The notes beneath the pieces were generated by a model that was not told the DNA's origin, did no database searches, and saw nothing but the letters and a program-made list of their open reading frames with translations. From contig NC_134031.1 of the NCBI RefSeq assembly GCF_964204645.1, forward strand, positions 13,308,501-13,372,500: DNA of 64,000 bases, written 5' to 3'. Positions 9,399 through 20,530 of this stretch are shown here, in pieces. Source of the stretch: Tubulanus polymorphus (lineage: Eukaryota > Nemertea > Palaeonemertea > Tubulaniformes > Tubulanidae). Numbering within the stretch: position 1 is the stretch's first letter; each line of letters begins with the position of its first letter. A program made the position numbers and the translations under genes.

Positions 9399-10724
9399 AT
9401 GGATGAGAAGATACCATGTGAAATTTGTGGTGAACTTCTAAGAAAAAGTAATATGGCTCGACATATGAAAAAACATGATGAAAATTATAAACCCCCTAAA
9501 ATAAACTGCCCAAAATGTAATAAATTATTCTCAAGAAATTATGTTAAAAAACATTCAGAGAAGTGTAGAATTAATGGCGCAACGGCTAATGTTGATAGTA
9601 ACGAAAGTAATAGTAATTCTGCTGAAGTTGAACCTGAAGTTATTTGGAAAATACCTTTCTTATTCTATGATAAGGATAATATAAAATATCATTTCTGTGA
9701 GCCTTGTCGAATGAAATATAACCCTGAAAATATAGAAGATTGGGAGAATCATCAATTTCGTAAAGTACATATAGATAAAATTTCTAATAAATTTGAAACT
9801 GAATTTAATGAAAGAAAAAATAAAATATTAGAAAAAATAAAATATGAGAAAACGTTACCAGATAATGAAGAAACAGTTGAAAAGTTAGAAAAACAATATA
9901 ATGAATTAACAAGAAAAACATATTATTGTAAATATTGTAAATTGATTATTACAACAAGTAATTCAAATCTACATAATAGAACAATAAAACATAAAGAAAA
10001 CGTAAGAAAATACCAAGAGCTTAATGAAGATCTATTACCAATAAATTATAAACAAAAATGCCCACAATGTATTTATGCGACCTTAAGACAAGAGGGTACT
10101 GTGTTATTTTGTAATGAATGTGGATGGCAAAAGAATTTATGGGGTGAAGAAAAAACTAGAAATTTTCTCATAGATCCAAAATTAAATTATCTAGAAGAAA
10201 TTTTTGAAATATTTTCTATGGAAGATCATACACCAGAATATATGCAATGGCTTGAAAAAATGAAAATAATAGAAAATGAAAATGGTGAAATAACTAAAAA
10301 AGATATTATAAAAACAATTATTCCACCAACATTTAACACAAAACAAAAGAAAATGTATTTATATTTATTATTTAACGATTATTATGAAAAACCTAAATTA
10401 ACAGAAGAAGATATGGAAAATATAAAAAAAATATTTAAACAAATATTAATGTATCATTTGGAAAATAGAATAACAGATTCAATAAATTATGAATTCTTTT
10501 TAAATAAGATTGTAAATTATTTAAACATAGATATTATAATTCCATTTGATGAATTAACAAACAAAAAGAAACAAAGAGAGCGAGATGAAATGTGGAACAA
10601 TATAACACGTTATTTAAATGAGAAAAATGAAATAGAAGAACCTAAACAAATTATACAAGAACAATTAAATGAAAAAGAAGAAACCAATAGTGATTTCGAG
10701 TTTGATGATATTGATCCATTTTAA
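9399..10724 (+). CDS. Multi-zinc-finger protein with zinc ribbon; tentatively VLTF3-like late transcription factor
   Basis: The intact 441-aa protein is the only gene facing the other way in element A. Visible parts are: two N-terminal C2H2-like fingers (CEICGELLRKSNMARHMKKH; CPKCNKLFSRNYVKKHSEKC); CEPCRMKYNPENIEDWENH; CKYCKLIITTSNSNLHNRTIKH; then a zinc ribbon CPQC...FCNECGW near residues 227-247. A helical domain follows, with LLFNDYYEKPKLTEED and DSINYEFFLNKIVNYLNI. A zinc ribbon followed by such a helical domain recalls the poxvirus VLTF3 family; this is my inference from pattern, not a search. The stop overlaps the PolB stop by three bases on the opposite strand. The C copy (56294-57618) is broken; B lacks the gene. 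Confidence 0.6.
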   Translation: MDEKIPCEICGELLRKSNMARHMKKHDENYKPPKINCPKCNKLFSRNYVKKHSEKCRINGATANVDSNESNSNSAEVEPEVIWKIPFLFYDKDNIKYHFCEPCRMKYNPENIEDWENHQFRKVHIDKISNKFETEFNERKNKILEKIKYEKTLPDNEETVEKLEKQYNELTRKTYYCKYCKLIITTSNSNLHNRTIKHKENVRKYQELNEDLLPINYKQKCPQCIYATLRQEGTVLFCNECGWQKNLWGEEKTRNFLIDPKLNYLEEIFEIFSMEDHTPEYMQWLEKMKIIENENGEITKKDIIKTIIPPTFNTKQKKMYLYLLFNDYYEKPKLTEEDMENIKKIFKQILMYHLENRITDSINYEFFLNKIVNYLNIDIIIPFDELTNKKKQRERDEMWNNITRYLNEKNEIEEPKQIIQEQLNEKEETNSDFEFDDIDPF

Positions 10725-13700
10725 TAACCATAAGGTAATGTTTTTATACCATCATCTGAAATATGTCTTTTATCATCAAATGGATTTAAACTAGTTTTTT
10801 CAACTTCATTAATGTACATCTCGTGATCTTCTGATCTTAAACAATTCATTTTGTGTTTCATTACAATTGAGCTATATAAACACTTTATATAATCTTGAAA
10901 TTCTATATGTTTATCAACCACATGTTTTGTTATTCCTTTTAACTTTTTAGCTTCATGATCTTTTGTTCTGTAACTATACATTTTACTTCTTATCCCAACA
11001 AATTCAATCATTTCATCACCTCCTAATTCATCTTTAAACTTACCAGGAATCTTTTTATTATCATTGCTAAATAGTTCATGATCTTTGGGATAATTGCTAA
11101 AATCAAAATAATGTTTTAATGTTTTTAAGTCTTTTGTTATGTCATTTGTCTTGATTTTTAGTATGTAGGCGTCAGTATTGAAGCAAATTAATGGAAATCC
11201 ACAGTTAAATGTACCATCTTCAGTTGATAAATCATAAACATAATCTGTTGGGTTATATATTTCAAATAAATCTTTAACTTCTTCAGTTAAATCTTTTTCT
11301 GTGTGGCTTAGATTAAAGCAATTTGGTTTAGATTTAATCAATCCAATATTCATATTGAAGCCTAATGAATTACATAATATATTTAACCCTGATATAGCAA
11401 CTTTTCCTTTCTGTGCAAAGGTTATCTTTTTATCCTTTGTAAATTTTTTAGTACCATCGGCTGCGTAGAATCCAATGAAGAACCATTTTCTTAAATTATT
11501 TTTTGCATTTAATACATAATCTGGAACTATCATGTATTCTATAACATTGCGATTATGATTTTGAATGTTTTATGTGAATAAACTTCTTCACAGAATTTCT
11601 TAATTCTTTCTAATAATCTTAAGTCTTGATTGCATAAATACCAGCAATATTTATTACCCCAAACATAATTATACACACCTGCTGAACCATCGCCCATGAA
11701 AAATCCTTTGATAAAATATTCTTTTTCTTCTAATGTTTCGGGTTCTATATTATAAATATTATCAATTATTTCATTAAATGACATATGATTCATTCTCCAA
11801 TTTTTATATCAGTTGGTTTTATTTCATCACCATTTCGTTTAATTAAACTATGATCTTCTGTAACATCTACGAACCCTAATTTAGTTCTAACTCTATAGAT
11901 TTTCTTATTTGTTTTATGTCTAATAATATTCTTTAATTTTTTCCATCCATTTCTTGTCCAAACATCCATTAAACCATTTATTTGTATTAATTCTTTTTCT
12001 CCATATGAAATATAACATTCATTTTGTTTTGGAATTATTTCTGAAATTCTTCTTACCAATATTTTATTATTACATTTTAATAATATTGGGGTGTCAGCTG
12101 TTACAGAATCAAAATATAATATTTCAATATGCTTTTCCCCAAAAAGTGGTTGTAAAACATTATAATAAAAATCATACATTAATAATTTTGATACTTCTAA
12201 AACAGTTGAACCAATAAATATAGGTTTATTAAATTTCATTGATGTTCTTTTTAATTTAACTGCTGTTAAATAATCTTCAAATCTTTTATTTCCTAAATGT
12301 CTAGGACTTGATTGTAAATGTCTTAATCTTTCAGAATTATTCACTAATTCAATATCATTTCTATTTCTAATATTTTCACATGTTTTACCATAAAAACTAT
12401 TATTCATTAATTTGAAGAAATCTTTTTCAAAATCTGTTTTTGATATGGTTCTCTGTTGAGTATTGAAATCTATATATTTTTCTAACCACTTCGATTGATT
12501 AAATTCAATATATCTATGTACTTTCTTTAATTTCATTCCTTGTTTTAGATAAAATTTTAACATTCTATAATGAACAATATAATTGTATTTATTATTTTGA
12601 GTAAGTATTAATTTTTCTGTAAAAACATGATCTTTCGGTTTTATTTTCTTCTGGTATTCACTTAAATAACTATCATCTACAGTTAAATGTTCTGGGCAAT
12701 AAGGTAAGTTTCTTGTTTTAAACTTTATATTTTCAGGATATTCTAAATCAACTACAAAGAAATAACCAATTGGTGCTTCATCTTTTAAACTCGCAATTGC
12801 GTTTTCCCAATCAGTTTTATCACCATTTTCAACTTCTGTTAATATAAAATTTTTATATGGTTGAGGTTGCATCATTGCCCAACCATATAAATGATTGGCA
12901 TCAATATATAATAATTTATATTCATCATTTGCTTTAAAATACCTATCTCCCATAACACCACTAATTCCACCTCTAATTGGTTTTTCAAATAATAAAACCA
13001 TATCTGGTTCTTTTAATAAATCTAATTCTACATTTGTATATTTTAAACCACATTGCCAGGTTAAACCAGGACTAGAGTAGCAATAACAAGGATCAACATT
13101 AAAATGATTCAAATTAACTTCTCTAAATTTTTCAAATATGTCAGCCAATATCATAACATCTGATTTTAAATATAAATCAACTAATTCGCCATGATTTTTC
13201 ATCTTAAAATGGTTCCAAATATTTAATGTTCTATTAAACACTTCGTCTTTCACATACTCCTCTTTTAATTGATCATAAAATTGATCTTTTAATAATTCTG
13301 TTATATTAAAATCATCATGTGTTTTATAAAATGAATAAGGAATTGCACCTTTATATCTCAATAATTTAAAATCTTGGTCATTTGGATAATAATATCGAGT
13401 TATAACAAAATCATTATCAACTAAACTTTTTGATAAATTATCTAATGAACTTGCTAGAAATCTATAAGAATCTAAAAATCTAATGCAACCAAATTGAAAT
13501 GAAATATAATTTTCAGATGTTTTAGCTAATAGTTTAAAATCATATTTTCTTACATTTACACCATTCATAACATTATATTCTTCTATTTCTTGATTAATTG
13601 CACCCAATTTTCCCGATAATTGTTTTATAAATAGATGGGTATCATATCCTGATAAATTATGAAATAATATTGGTACGAAATTTACTTTTTTAGCTTGTAA

Positions 13701-15656
13701 ATTGCAATCTTCATGAGCAGCTCCACGATATTTTGAATTCAAATGATCATGATCTCTAACTTTTTTATCAAATGAATAAAAACGTTTTTCACAGTAACAA
13801 CAATGAGTTGCATAATTAAAATCAATTTCATCTTCTTTTGTCATAACTATTCTTTTATTTTTGTTTAATAATTTTGCAAAATCACTTTCTAATTCAATCA
13901 TTTTATCACAAAAATCATTAACTACATTTTCACCTCTAAAAGAAATATATTGACTTTCATATAATTCGGGATAATTTGATTTTATATAAATTCCATAAGC
14001 AGCAGCTCTTTGATGAACTTTTTTAATTGTATTTATAATTGGTGGGTCTTGTATTGTGTCTTCATTTAATTCATTTCCTTTATCCATTGATTTTAATAAT
14101 TGCTTTTTGTTATATATTTCTTTTCTATCTTGATCAGTTAATTCTTTATTCAACGATTCAAAATCCCCATAAATTACAAATGGAACAATATTCTTAAATT
14201 TATGATTAGTAAATTTCAATTTATAATCTTTTTCTTTTGGCATTATTAATTTACAAAAATCTTTATTATCACATAATTCTTTATGTTTTAATAATGTATT
14301 CTCAGTCATAAATTTAGATAAACATTTTCTACATAGATAAATTTTATTATGATGATCACTTTCTGTTCTAAAGAATAAATCAATTTGTTTTAACCACATA
14401 TAATGTTCATTTTCATCTTTTTTGTAATATAACAAATCTATAGCATTTTCATCATCATAATATTCTGTTAAATATAAAGCTTCCAATGTATAATCTTTAA
14501 TATTTTCACCTTTTGTCTTTGGTAATTGCATTAATTCGAATACATTTATTTCTAAATTATTAACTTTTTCTATTTTAGGAATCATTTTTATAGTTACTGG
14601 ATATTGATCAATTTTATATAATGTTTCATATTTCCGATAATCTGTTATTCTACAAACATTTTCCTGTGTTGGATGTAAGCAACTAATAATTGACCATAGA
14701 AAACATTTATTATCTTCATTTTGAATATTTATTACTGCTTTTGTTGTAAATGATAATTTAATATAAGATGATGCTTTAATATCCTTTTCTGTTGTAAAGT
14801 TTGAATCATTTTTAAACATTTTATTACTTTTTGATGTTTTATTCCTTTTTGTATTATAAACATTTAAATCTAAATATATAATTTCATTCAATGTTAAGCC
14901 AGAACCCTCAAAATATCTTTCTTCAATATGACGTTTAAATTCATTTAATATTTTTTCTAACTTCTCTTTTATTTGTGTTTTTGAAATTATTTCTTCAGAG
15001 AGTGTTTGAATATTATAATTCATTTTTTCTTCTGACTTTATAAAACTTACTTTCCCAGAGATACTAATTTTTGGATATTCAACATCTGTTATCAAATCTA
15101 GTATTTTTTCTATTATTTCACTAAATTTGCTATAATCTTCTATTGTTGTTCCTTCCATTTTAAAAAATCTAAATATAATAGCTGCAGGACCAAATTTACT
15201 ATGTAATGTTTCTAAAATTTCAATTGTATCTTTTATTTCTAGTGAATCAATATAATTTCTAACATTTTCCATGTAAGGTTTATTTGAAATGGATTTAGTT
15301 TTTGAAGTTGGTTTTTTTACTTTTTGAGGTTTATCGTCAAAATAATCTTTTCCTAAAACATTATTACGCAAATTTTGATGGTGTTTTTGTGATTCGAGAT
15401 GTCTATTATAATTCCTTTTTACTATAAATTCATTACAAACTTCACATTTTATTTCATCCACATTCATATTTTCTAATCGTTCTTTTCTTTCATTGGAATT
15501 TTCTGGAGTTTCAAAATCTATTACATTTTTTATATGATTTGCAGTTTTTTCATGTCGTGTTTTATTAGATGTATCGACGTATTTTTTACAATATTGGCAA
15601 TAATATTGATTTTTATTAACATTATTGTTTTCTGGCTGGTGTTCATTCTCTCCCAT
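10721..15656 (-). pseudogene. POLB: Protein-primed-type DNA polymerase B containing an intein (broken only in the intein)
   Basis: The N-extein of about 1183 aa is open. It has zinc fingers near residues 18-42, 68-92 and 442-462, an exonuclease motif YGDFES near 496, and an endonuclease-VII-like CCYCEKRF...RDHDHLNSKYRGAAHEDC insert near 617-650. NLSGYDTHLF follows near 668, Pol A motif DANHLYGWAM near 917 and Pol B motif LMNNSFYGKTCEN near 1080. The Pol C motif YFD|TD is split by the intein. The C-extein resumes TDAYILKIKT and ends LPYGY. The only breaks I see are two deletions inside the intein (31 and 103 nt), which abolish the reading frame. The start follows TAATTTTTTTTCCTAATAAATGG. This enzyme would replicate the viral genome. 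Confidence 0.88.
11177..12107 (-). other. Decayed intein with LAGLIDADG-type endonuclease in the PolB active site
   Basis: It starts with Ser in FD|SVTADTPILL and ends with Asn in CFN|TDAY, inside the YxDTD catalytic motif. This is the site used by inteins in archaeal and giant-virus family B polymerases. The Hint block-B-like TEDHSLI is present, and the C-terminal block reads VYDLSTEDGTF. Endonuclease motifs are GFFMGDGSAG and GFYAADGTKKF. The penultimate residue is Phe, not the usual His. Compared with the 1065-nt copy in C, 31 nt are lost near 11791 and about 103 nt near 11545. Both losses shift the frame. Confidence 0.85.
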
Positions 15657-15733
15657 TTATTAGGAAAAAAAATTACTTGTGGTGATGAGTGGTGTCTCGT
15701 CCTCTGATCTGAAAGCCTACTTTCCTAATTACT
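15657..15733 (-). promoter_or_regulatory. PolB promoter and compact terminal region of element A
   Basis: Only 77 bases separate the PolB ATG from the terminus. They contain TAATTTTTTTTCC-N-AATAAATGG and the words CCACTCATCACCACAAG and GACGAGACACC. In C the same words are spread over 560 bases, so A has probably lost about 480 bases here. Confidence 0.65.
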
Positions 15734-18700
15734 TCCGTGCCAGCCGGGGCTGAAATTACCGTACATGGGTTGGCTCGGATTAAAGGGCCGGAAGGGTTAT
15801 ATATGACCACTTCCGAAGGTAGTCAGATTACCGGCAGCCTGTATGTAGTACCTACTGCACAGGAAGCCGGTTCCGTGGTATGCAATCGCGTAGTAGTACG
15901 GGTGCGAAACCCATCCCGCCGCGATGTGTCGATTCAGGCCGGAGCGATTATTGCTTCTGCCGTGCCTGTCGATTTCGTGGCGGGGCGTAGGTTTGTATCG
16001 GAGGACGGGGAGATTAGTCCTTCAGGCATCGATGGTGCTACGCCGGATCTTGATACTCCTCCTCCCCGGAGGTCTCTAACGATAATGTTGCTCCTCAAAA
16101 ACCTTGGCACGCATCTTTGTCGCGCGAGGATTTTATAAAACTGTTCCAAATGGATGGCGTAATACCTGAGGCTAGATCGAAACTCGAAGATCTGCTGTGG
16201 ATGTGGCGATCTATTTTCGCAATGAGTGATCTCGACATGGGACGTACGAGTTTAATAGAACACAGGATTAACATGTCTGGTCCTACTCCTGTTCATCAGA
16301 GGTATCGGAGGATTCCTCCGGCGATGGTTAATGAAGTTAGGGAACATCTGCGCATGATGTTGGAAGCAGGTGTGATACGCCCGTCCAACAGTGCGTTTGC
16401 GTCTCCTATAGTTCTTGTTCGGAAGAAAACTGGAGAACTTAGGTTCTGTATACACTACCGTGAGTTGAACGAGAGAACCATTCCTGACAGGTTTAGCCTC
16501 CCTAGGATCGACGAGCAGCTGGGTGCACTAGCTGGTTCCACTTACTTCTCATGCCTTGATCTCAAGAGCGGTTATTGGCAAGTAAGCATGGCTCCGGAGC
16601 ATCGTGAACGTACAGCTTTTACTGTTGGTCCGGGGTTCGGATTTTTTTAATACAATGTAATGCCTTTTGGGTTAACGGGAGCACCAGCCACGTTCCAACG
16701 TCTTATGGAGAACTGTTTAGGCGAATTAAATCTCCAGGAATGTCTTGTTTATATTGACGATATAATTGTTTTTAGTGACACCATTGATGAGCATATCGTG
16801 CGTCTGTCTGACGTGTTTAGGAAGCTTCAACAGGCCGGGCTCAAGTTAAAACCCTCAAAATGTACTTTTTTTCGCGAGAAAGTTTTGTACCTGGGACACA
16901 TCGTGTCAGCGGCTGGTATTGAACCCGACCCCAAGAAATCTCAGGCTGTCCGAGACTGGGTTGTTCCCTCGACTGTTGCGGAACTCCGTAGCTTCTTAGG
17001 ATTTGCCTCGTATTATCGTCGTTTCGTGAAGGGTTTTTCAGCTATTGCAAAACCTCTAAATGATCTTTTGAAGGGGTTGCCTAAATCTCGTAGGAACGAG
17101 GAGAAGATTCCTTGGAACGACGTCCAACAGCAGGCTTTTGACCAACTAAAGTCAGTACTTTCTGAGCCTCCGGTTTTGGCTTACGCTGATTATAAACTTC
17201 CGTTTGAGCTTCATACGGACGCTTCTCTTGACGGGCTTGGTGCGTGTTTGTACCAACGCCAGGACGGAAATCTGAGACCTATCGCTTTCGCTAGTCGCGG
17301 TTTAAAAGATGCCGAGCGAAAGTATCCTATACATAAACTTGAATTCCTCGCTCTCAAGTGGGCTGTCAGTGAGGTGTTTTATGATTATTTGTACGGCAAC
17401 GAGTGCGTCGCTAAGACTGACAGTAACCCATTAACATATGTTCTTTCTTCGGCGAAATTGGACGCTATGAGTCACAGGTGGCTCCAAGCTCTGTCCATTT
17501 GCAATTTGTCGCTTGAGTATTTATCCGGAAAGTGCATAGATGCGGACGCATTGAGTCGTCAAGTTCACGTTTCACCGTTAGTAGTGGATGCTTTGTGTCA
17601 TTCGGCGGTGGCTACGCCAGTGCACTTTGTTGATGACAAACTTGATCAACCCGTGAACGGCCTGGGTTTTGCTCGGTGTGATCTCATGGCGGCTCAAGAA
17701 GCTGATACTGATATCCGTCGTATTGTCAAGCAGATCAAATCAGCTGGTCGTTACGTGCCGTCTTCTCGGTTGGATCGGAAATGGCAGAAATAAATAACTA
17801 CGCTATGAATGATGGCTTGTTATGTCGTCGTGTTGTCGAGGACAAATCCGAAATTTTTAAAGTTGTTTTGCCGTCTGCGGAGATCCCTTTTGTTTGCAAG
17901 ATGTTGCATGATAACCTGGGTCATCCGGGTCGAGATAAAACGTTGGGTATGATTCGTGAGAGATTTTTCTGGCCGGGGATGTTTTCAGATATTGACCGAT
18001 ACGTTAAAAGTTGTTCGCGTTGTGTTATCCATAAAGCTCCTACTCCTTCACAACAGGCTACTTTAGTTCCTATCACCACGTCTGAGCCTTTGGAGGTGGT
18101 GTGTCTCGATTTCTTAACTTTGGACAAAAGCAAAGGTGGTTTTGAGAACGTTTTAGTCATCACTGACCATTTCACTAAGTATGCTTTAGCTGTTCCGACA
18201 CGGAACCAGACTGCACGAACAACGGCCCGTGTTCTATTCAATTCTTTCATTTCAAATTTTGGAATCCCTAAGAGGATTCACTCTGATCAAGGTGCGAACT
18301 TTGAAAGCGATCTCATAAAGGAATTATGTTCGATTTTCGGCATCAAGAAATCGCGCACTACGCCGTATCATCCCATGGGAAACGGTGCTTGTGAGCGCTT
18401 TAATTCAACTTTAATTCAACGTTTGGGTCTTTTGGAACCTGCAAAGAAAATTGCATGGAAAGATCATTTGTCTTCGTTTCTGTTTGTGTACAATTGTACG
18501 CCTCACGAGTCCACTGGTTTTTCGCCATATCGCTTAATGTTTGGCAGGACTCCGATTTTGCCTGTAGACGAGGTTTATCAATTAAGCAAGCCTTCACGGC
18601 AATATACAGCTACTCTTCAGGAGGAGTTTAATTCTTTATGGGCTCAGGCCAAAGTAAAGTTAGCGAAGTCAGCCGAGAATTCAAAGAAATACTATAATTC

Positions 18701-19550
18701 CAGGGTTCGTGGTATTTCGGTCGCCGTGGGTGACTTCGTTTTGGTGAAACGTGTAGGCATTAAGGGACGCGATGAACTCGGGGACAAGTGGGAAGAAAAT
18801 CCATATGTGATTGTATCCCAGCCTAATACGGAAATACCCGTCTACGTGGTCAGAGACACTGTGTCTGGTAAGACGAGGACGCTTCATCGGAACTGGCTGT
18901 TGTTCCTTTCAGTACCGCTGCGTCCAAATCGCAGCTCTGAGGTCGTTGGAGTTGGGAAACATGGTTCCGGGATTAGGAGAGATAAGACTAGTTTAGTTGA
19001 GCCTGCGGAGTCGGTCAGCAGCACGAGTTGTGATGAGACCGATGAGTTTATCTTGTTCGATCGGGGAGCGTCTCAGGGGACTTTTCCTCTTAATGAGGAA
19101 TTGTCTGGTATCCCTCGTTAATTAACAGTAGACACCCCCGACGACGAATCTACTTTATCTGTAGTCGCATCGGACGTGAGTCCGGAAAGTCATTCTGTCG
19201 TTGAATCGCCCCCCGTTGAGTGCGTTTCTCCAGATGAGGCTAGGCCCGACGTCAGTCCGCTAGGTGTTGATACGTCTCTTGTTGCGGACGTGCCTTTTGA
19301 TGAGATTAGGCCGGAGGTCGATCCATCTAATGAGGTGCAATCACATGATTTTTCCGTGCGTCCAGCCCATGCCGATCGTCCTACAAGGGTAAGACGTATG
19401 CCTGAACGGTTTGCTGACTATCAGGTTGGCGCTTTAACGGTAGGTCCTTCGTGGCAACAGAAGCTGGATACTTTGTTATTGGCAAGCAAAGATGCTTCGA
19501 TAAGCGGAAATCCGACTCTGTTGGCAGCGGTCTTGAAACTGTGTGAATAA
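15734..19550 (+). pseudogene. pol: Ty3/gypsy pol: protease tail, reverse transcriptase, RNase H, integrase (interrupted)
   Basis: The open frame begins at the Polinton A junction (SVPAGAEITVHG), in the region between protease and RT. RT landmarks are LRFCIHYRELN (His where Asp is usual), MPFGLTGAPATFQRLM and YIDDIIVFSD. RNase H has FELHTDASLDGLGACLYQ. The integrase has an H2C2 zinc domain (HDNLGHPGRDK ... CSRCVIHK) and the DDE core (VVCLDFLTL, HSDQGANF, NGACERFNSTL). Breaks: a frameshift near 16075-16115, a TAA at 16648-16650, a frame change at 17781-17793 and a stop at 19121. An acidic C-terminal tail follows. Gag and the 5' LTR would lie on the far side of Polinton A, outside the window. 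Confidence 0.88.
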
Positions 19551-20146
19551 GTATTTTTAAAATGTCATCAAATGTCCGGGTTATTGAAACATATATATCC
19601 ATTATTTATCTAGTATATCCATTATTTTGCGTTGTGCGTTTTAATTCATTTTGGGTTTTTTTTTCTTGTCTCTTCATTTTCGTGATGTCTATAAGATGAA
19701 GTCGTGTATTACGACAAATTCTTTGAAGCTACGTCGCTTCTTATGTGTTTATTTATCTCGATCTGGGGACAGATTTTCTTTGGAAGGGTGGTGTAGATAT
19801 GCCGGGTCTTTCAATATATATATATTAATTTATGTGTGTGATGTAAGTTACACGCCTGTATGTGAAACTGGGTGTAAAGTTTGAGGTGAATTTTTTTAGA
19901 ATTAGTATTATAAATAACTGTGGGAGTGGTTTGGATTTTGTTTATGTAAATTCCATTAAGTCACTAGTAATTAAGAGCTTGTAGTAGTTCTTGGTCGGTA
20001 ATCTGTGCTTTGTTCTGAATGATTTCTCGCTGCGTTCCGTCCATCTGGAAGGTTGGGAATTTTAAAAAAATATTAGATTGCTTAAACGACATCCTGTTTA
20101 TGTCACTTATTTCGGGGACGAAAGTTCTTGACGTTAAGGGAGGGTG
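19551..20146 (+). other. Gypsy 3' untranslated region with polypurine tract
   Basis: No gene is seen. The segment ends with AAGGGAGGG (about 20137-20146), a polypurine tract directly before the LTR start TGTTGCC. Such tracts prime plus-strand synthesis in LTR retroelements. Confidence 0.7.
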
Positions 20147-20530
20147 TTGCCGGGCTGTTTATTCGGCGGTATAATTGATAGCCTCCGTTCGGTGCTGCCA
20201 TCTTAATGGTCTGCATATAGTTTGAAGTCTTGGCGGGAACAGTGTTAGTTTGTTGGCGGTCGCCTTCCAGGCAACCACTCTGTGAAATATATGTTGATGT
20301 GATTTACACCGTTCCCGCAGGTAAGAAAGCTTCGTATGATTCTGACTTAATTATTTAGCATGTGTAATATTTATTGGTTAGTTTGTTAGCGGTCGCCTTC
20401 CAGGCAACCACTCTGTGAAATATATGTTGATGTGATTTACACTGTTCCCGCAGGTCTTTCGTTGTTGTTTAATGTTGGTTGGTGGAGTGGACCTCCGGAC
20501 AGACGAGGCATATACAGGATTTACAAGAAA
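20147..20530 (+). repeat. Gypsy 3' LTR (end uncertain) with internal duplication
   Basis: It starts TGTTGCCGGGCTG right after the polypurine tract. The 3' boundary near 20515-20560 cannot be fixed without the 5' LTR. Two copies of an about 78-bp unit (about 20245-20325 and 20376-20456) both contain GCGGTCGCCTTCCAGGCAAC and end TTCCCGCAG|GT. The first copy is followed by AAG (a GTAAG splice-donor sequence). The second ends in a CAG acceptor, so an intron of about 131 bases would precisely remove one copy. Confidence 0.65.

Larger units (their letters stand above)
1..15733 (-). mobile_element. Polinton/Maverick element A (left end outside window)
   Basis: This is an integrated Polinton (adintovirus-like) DNA virus lying on the minus strand. 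The gene set is diagnostic: PolB, retroviral-type integrase, packaging ATPase, double-jelly-roll MCP and penton-like protein, with intergenic gaps of about 15-70 bases. The right terminus is taken as the ACT at 15731-15733. Read outward on the minus strand it begins AGTAATTAGGAAAGTAGG, matching the start of copy C at 50691 (AGTAATTAG) and the AGT start usual for Polintons. The flanking sequence is an open gypsy pol frame, so the element interrupts it. The other terminus and the second target-site copy lie before base 1. The termini are inferred; the gene set is plain. Confidence 0.9.

Noticed and set aside
15689-15733. The compact terminus of A looks like a spliced version of C (two introns removed)
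   Set aside because: The joints do not have GT-AG borders; imperfect direct repeats at the joints explain them better as deletions.
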